Assembly (NCBI GenBank): GCA_050289385.1
Contig: JBNKFQ010000153.1
Span: forward strand, 1 to 9,041
Origin: JBNKFQ01 sp050289385
GTDB taxonomy: Bacteria > Pseudomonadota > Gammaproteobacteria > Pseudomonadales > Porticoccaceae
Length of the DNA: 9,041 bases
Direction: 5' to 3'
Below the pieces are notes generated by a model, which was not told where the DNA came from, did not search any database, and was given only the letters and a program-made list of their open reading frames with translations. Shown here in pieces: positions 7,150 to 9,041 of the stretch. The position numbers and the translations under genes are program-made. Positions within the stretch are counted from its first letter, which is position 1. Each line of letters begins with the position of its first letter.

Positions 7150-7650
7150 CTATTTCTGAGCAAAAATCGATGGAAAATCTGTTTTTTTTTGATCAAGTGG
7201 CATGCTCTCAGGCAGGATGTCTTGAAAATACTCATACCATTTACTTTTTGTGGCCTCATCCTTTTGCCGGATAGCTATCAAAAAATCGCCAAATTTTTTG
7301 TACCACTGCAGACCTGTGTCGGTTGCCAGTAAAGTTGGATCGGCACTTTCCAGGGCGGGTAAAAATCCAATGTTCTCCGCATGATCCGAAACCACCACAA
7401 AGTCTAACGGGCGACTGCGTCGCAGCAGTTGATTATCTGGTGTTCTCACCGGCTTGCCCTGCGCAAAACGGTAGGCATCATCGGGAGTCAACCTTGTATT
7501 AAATGTATAGGCGTCCACTGACTGATTAGTGTGCACATGGGTATCACCCCAGTAGAGGTTGTCCGGATAAGTGTTGTCAGCATAGGAAAGTAGTGCGATG
7601 AGCTGTAGCGATACTGCAAGAACAACGGCGCACACCAAGTTTAATCTCAT
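7150..7650 (-). pseudogene. DUF3604 N-terminal fragment
   Basis: 166 codons from the authentic start (AGGTGA then ATG at 7650) to a TAG at 7150. Residues 1-24 are a signal peptide (hydrophobic 6-22, then SYA before DNTYP). The N-terminal metal-site motif WGDTHVHTN contains H38 and H40, and VVSDHAE contains H90. Family-like sequence continues to about residue 156 (PLDQKK). The last ten residues, after the nine-A run at 7190-7182, are out of frame. Whether this short piece is exported is unknown; it lacks the rest of the catalytic domain. Confidence 0.87.
7182..7190 (-). repeat. Run of nine A (minus strand) at a frameshift
   Basis: Within the DUF3604 gene the minus strand reads CTTGATC, nine A, CAG. 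With eight A the frame passes from PLDQKK straight into QIFHRFLLRNS. With nine it ends ten codons later. This may be a slippage mutation, a sequencing error in a homopolymer, or a transcriptional slippage site. Confidence 0.8.
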
Positions 7651-7803
7651 TATTATTCACCTGTTTTCATATTCAAATTTATCTTTGCGTGATACCACCG
7701 CCCCGCCATTAATCATTCGTAAACCATGATTGTTGGTGCACACTATTTACTTTTATTGTTCAGCGGTCATACATGAAAGGTGATGTGGTCGATGAATTCG
7801 GGG

Positions 7804-7924
7804 GAATTCGGAGGACAGTCTACCTTTTTCCAGTACTCCTTCAAGATGATATTGCAGGAATCCAGGGATAGTTTACTTATTGCGAGCAATCATTCAGGAA
7901 ATCGGTAAACTGTCCCCGGATTTC
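7804..7924. repeat. 121-bp element with imperfect 28-bp inverted repeats (MITE/REP-like)
   Basis: The left arm 7804-7831 and the reverse complement of the right arm 7897-7924 agree at 22 of 28 positions. They share the core GGACAGT-TACC and its inverse GGTA-ACTGTCC. The 65 bases between hold no convincing gene. Just outside the left arm GAATTCGG occurs twice (7794 and 7804), ten bases apart. Arms with a 'GGGGACAGT' core recall sequences bordering small transposon-like or REP-associated elements in gammaproteobacteria; that link is from memory. No transposase is present, so it would be a non-autonomous or decayed copy, or a strong hairpin in RNA. It lies between the receptor B terminator and the DUF3604 start, in a 363-base stretch (7651-8013) without a gene. 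In 7651-7803, where the DUF3604 promoter should be, I see no clear promoter. Confidence 0.55.
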
Positions 7925-7965
7925 GGATTTCCGCTGACAGACATAGGGAAGCAAGCTACCGACTC

Positions 7966-8003
7966 AAAAAAGGAGAGGTTGCGTTGCCGCAACCTCTTTT
8001 TTT
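7966..8003 (-). terminator. Rho-independent terminator after receptor B, probably bidirectional
   Basis: A perfect 10-bp stem, AGAGGTTGCG (7974-7983) with CGCAACCTCT (7988-7997) and loop TTGC, is followed on the plus strand by seven T. On the minus strand it is followed by CC and six T (7971-7966). It begins about a dozen bases after the receptor B stop at 8014 and should end that transcript, separating it from the DUF3604 gene. Confidence 0.88.
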
Positions 8004-8013
8004 CGGGCAGCGC

Positions 8014-9041
8014 CTAAAAACGGTAGGAAAAATTCACACCGATCGTTCTGGGGCGCAATCGGAAACCACGTGGTGCACCTCTCTTACCATAAAGAGATTC
8101 TACCCATGTCAGATCATCCGCATCTGTGAGGTTCTTGACAAACAGGTCGACAGCCGTTTTGCCAAAGGTGGCACCGGCCTTCAGGTGAATCTGGCTGTAG
8201 TCACCGGAAGAAGGGAGTGAATCCGGCTGGTTGATATAGGTATCATATTCGCCGACGTAAGCGTAGTCGACCCGGGCGAAGGCATCGTAACCCGACAGCG
8301 TAAACGCATATTCCAGACCCGCGCTCAAGTTGATATCCGCCGAGCCAGGTAGATCATCGCCGTCATTACCGAGGTTGGAGACGCCTTTAAGCGTCGCTTC
8401 ATTATAGGACGCGCCGAGGTCTAGTCGCAGATTGTCCGTCAGCTGCAAACGGGATTCCACTTCAATGCCGTCCGAGGTGGATTCACCTGCATTGACCACG
8501 TAAGTGCCACAGCCGTTACCGGCTAGGAAAACCCTGACAGGCAATCCCTCCCAGTTGATATGGTAAAAGGCGGCATTGAGGCTGATACGATTGTCCGCGA
8601 ATGAGGCCTTATACCCCAACTCGAAATTTTCCGTAAAGTCTGGATTCACCGGACCGATGGCTGCTTCATCGCCATTTGCTGTCTCGTAGGCCCCATTGTT
8701 ATCGGCATCGCAATAGCTGGCTTTGTCGGCTTGCGGCGCTCCCAGCCGGAAACCTTCCGCCCATTGTGCATAGAGCAGGGTATTGCCATTGGGTTTCCAG
8801 CTCAGATTGACTTTGTAGTTTTCATCGCTGTAATTACTTTTCAGAGTCGGTTTGCGAACCGGTGTCTGACTATAAATCCACCAACCCGTCCAGATAGTAT
8901 AACTCTCCTGATCGTATTCAAAGTGGCGCACCCCCACAGTGGCAGTCAGTTGATCCGTAAGGCTATAAGAAATCTCGCCGAAAATGGCTTTTTGCTTTGC
9001 CTTCGCAACAGTGTCATAAAGAAAGTAATAGTTTTCCCTTA
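8014..9041 (-). CDS. TonB-dependent outer-membrane receptor (receptor B), N-terminus beyond right edge
   Basis: The C-terminal 342 codons of a TonB-dependent receptor barrel, entering at the right edge (RENYYF) and ending LRPRTIGVNFSYRF with a TAG. The terminal aromatic residue and alternating beta-strand pattern are the outer-membrane protein end signature. It is a close paralogue of receptor A. By eye 28 of 31 residues match in the stretch starting NFELGYKA, and 24 of 27 in the stretch starting NYK. Similarity drops in the predicted surface loops. A CDADNNGAYE loop (8712-8683) and a later GCG motif are shared with receptor A. Its plug, signal peptide and possible STN domain are outside the window, so it cannot be said whether it also signals. 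A strong terminator follows. Confidence 0.93.
   Translation of the reverse strand, partial: RENYYFLYDTVAKAKQKAIFGEISYSLTDQLTATVGVRHFEYDQESYTIWTGWWIYSQTPVRKPTLKSNYSDENYKVNLSWKPNGNTLLYAQWAEGFRLGAPQADKASYCDADNNGAYETANGDEAAIGPVNPDFTENFELGYKASFADNRISLNAAFYHINWEGLPVRVFLAGNGCGTYVVNAGESTSDGIEVESRLQLTDNLRLDLGASYNEATLKGVSNLGNDGDDLPGSADINLSAGLEYAFTLSGYDAFARVDYAYVGEYDTYINQPDSLPSSGDYSQIHLKAGATFGKTAVDLFVKNLTDADDLTWVESLYGKRGAPRGFRLRPRTIGVNFSYRF

Larger units (their letters stand above)
6540..7181 (-). pseudogene. DUF3604 middle fragment
   Basis: This is the second piece of the broken gene, in the -1 frame relative to the N-terminal piece. It runs from the A-run near 7182 to a TGA supplied by the IS end. 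It reads QIFHRFLLRNS, then SVWSTVIARAEQYNRPGKFTAFIGYEW, EVIGIPHNGNIS, LLEVTQTKGDGE and GTNPFKFGLIG, the central DUF3604 motifs including the GIPHN histidine. Host sequence stops at 6559; the last six residues belong to the IS. An ATG at 7259 exists in this frame upstream, but that part is out of frame with the real N-terminus, so independent translation is unlikely to be meaningful. Confidence 0.85.
4589..7650 (-). pseudogene. Secreted DUF3604 protein gene, interrupted by an IS and a frameshift
   Basis: Whole extent of a broken gene. Taking out the IS with one target copy (5370-6558) and one A from the run at 7182-7190 leaves 1872 bases, exactly 623 codons plus TAG, within the usual size of the DUF3604 family. 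The family resembles PHP-type metal-dependent hydrolases in its motifs: WGDTHVHTN (H38, H40), VVSDHAE (H90), FIGYEW, GIPHN and GSTDTHN. A signal peptide places it in the periplasm or outside the cell. Its enzymatic reaction is not established to my knowledge. AGGTGA six bases before the ATG at 7650 is a good ribosome-binding site. It lies between two paralogous TonB-dependent receptors on the same strand, suggesting a past role in using the same imported compound. No other lesion is seen. Confidence 0.88.

Noticed and set aside
7558..7580. TTGTCCGGATAA inside the DUF3604 gene as a third sigma target
   Set aside because: It is on the plus strand within coding sequence (YPDNLYW region), and no GTCGTTA occurs at the required 10-base spacing.
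7651..8013. CRISPR array, tRNA or riboswitch in the gene-free stretch
   Set aside because: No regularly spaced direct repeats, no cloverleaf with a TTCRA arm and no recognisable riboswitch core were found; only the inverted-repeat element and the terminator are supported.

Overview
The window looks like accessory DNA from a Gram-negative bacterium, most likely a gammaproteobacterium of the marine Cellvibrionales/Alteromonadales kind. This is inferred from the gene types: TonB-dependent receptors, a FecI/FecR-type surface-signalling pair, a secreted DUF3604 protein and an IS5-family element. It is not from a phylogenetic marker. Every host gene lies on the minus strand. Only the transposase is on the plus strand.

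Layout, in minus-strand transcription order (right to left). (1) 9041-8014: the C-terminal part of a TonB-dependent outer-membrane receptor (receptor B), followed by a strong hairpin terminator. (2) 7924-7804: a 121-bp stretch bounded by imperfect 28-bp inverted repeats, apparently a small non-coding mobile or REP-like element. (3) 7650-4589: a secreted DUF3604 protein gene that is broken twice, by a one-base frameshift at a run of nine A and by a complete 1185-bp IS5-family insertion. (4) 4311-4039: a short hydrophobic remnant resembling a GntP-type permease. (5) 3891-2349: an ECF sigma factor and a FecR-like anti-sigma regulator, four bases apart. (6) 2273-1: a second TonB-dependent receptor (receptor A) with a periplasmic signalling (STN) domain, cut by the left window edge.

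How it fits together: sigma factor, FecR and receptor A form a complete cell-surface signalling cassette. When receptor A binds its substrate, its N-terminal domain would signal through FecR to release the sigma factor. The same bipartite promoter, TTGTCCGGATTT, 10 bases, then GTCGTTA, occurs upstream of both the sigma gene and receptor A. This strongly suggests that the sigma factor drives its own operon and the receptor.

Receptors A and B are close paralogues flanking the whole region. The DUF3604 protein between them may have processed or sensed the imported substrate before it was inactivated. Removing the IS and one copy of its 4-bp target duplication, plus one A from the homopolymer, restores one clean frame of 623 codons. 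The damage therefore looks recent. The substrate is not identifiable from the sequence.
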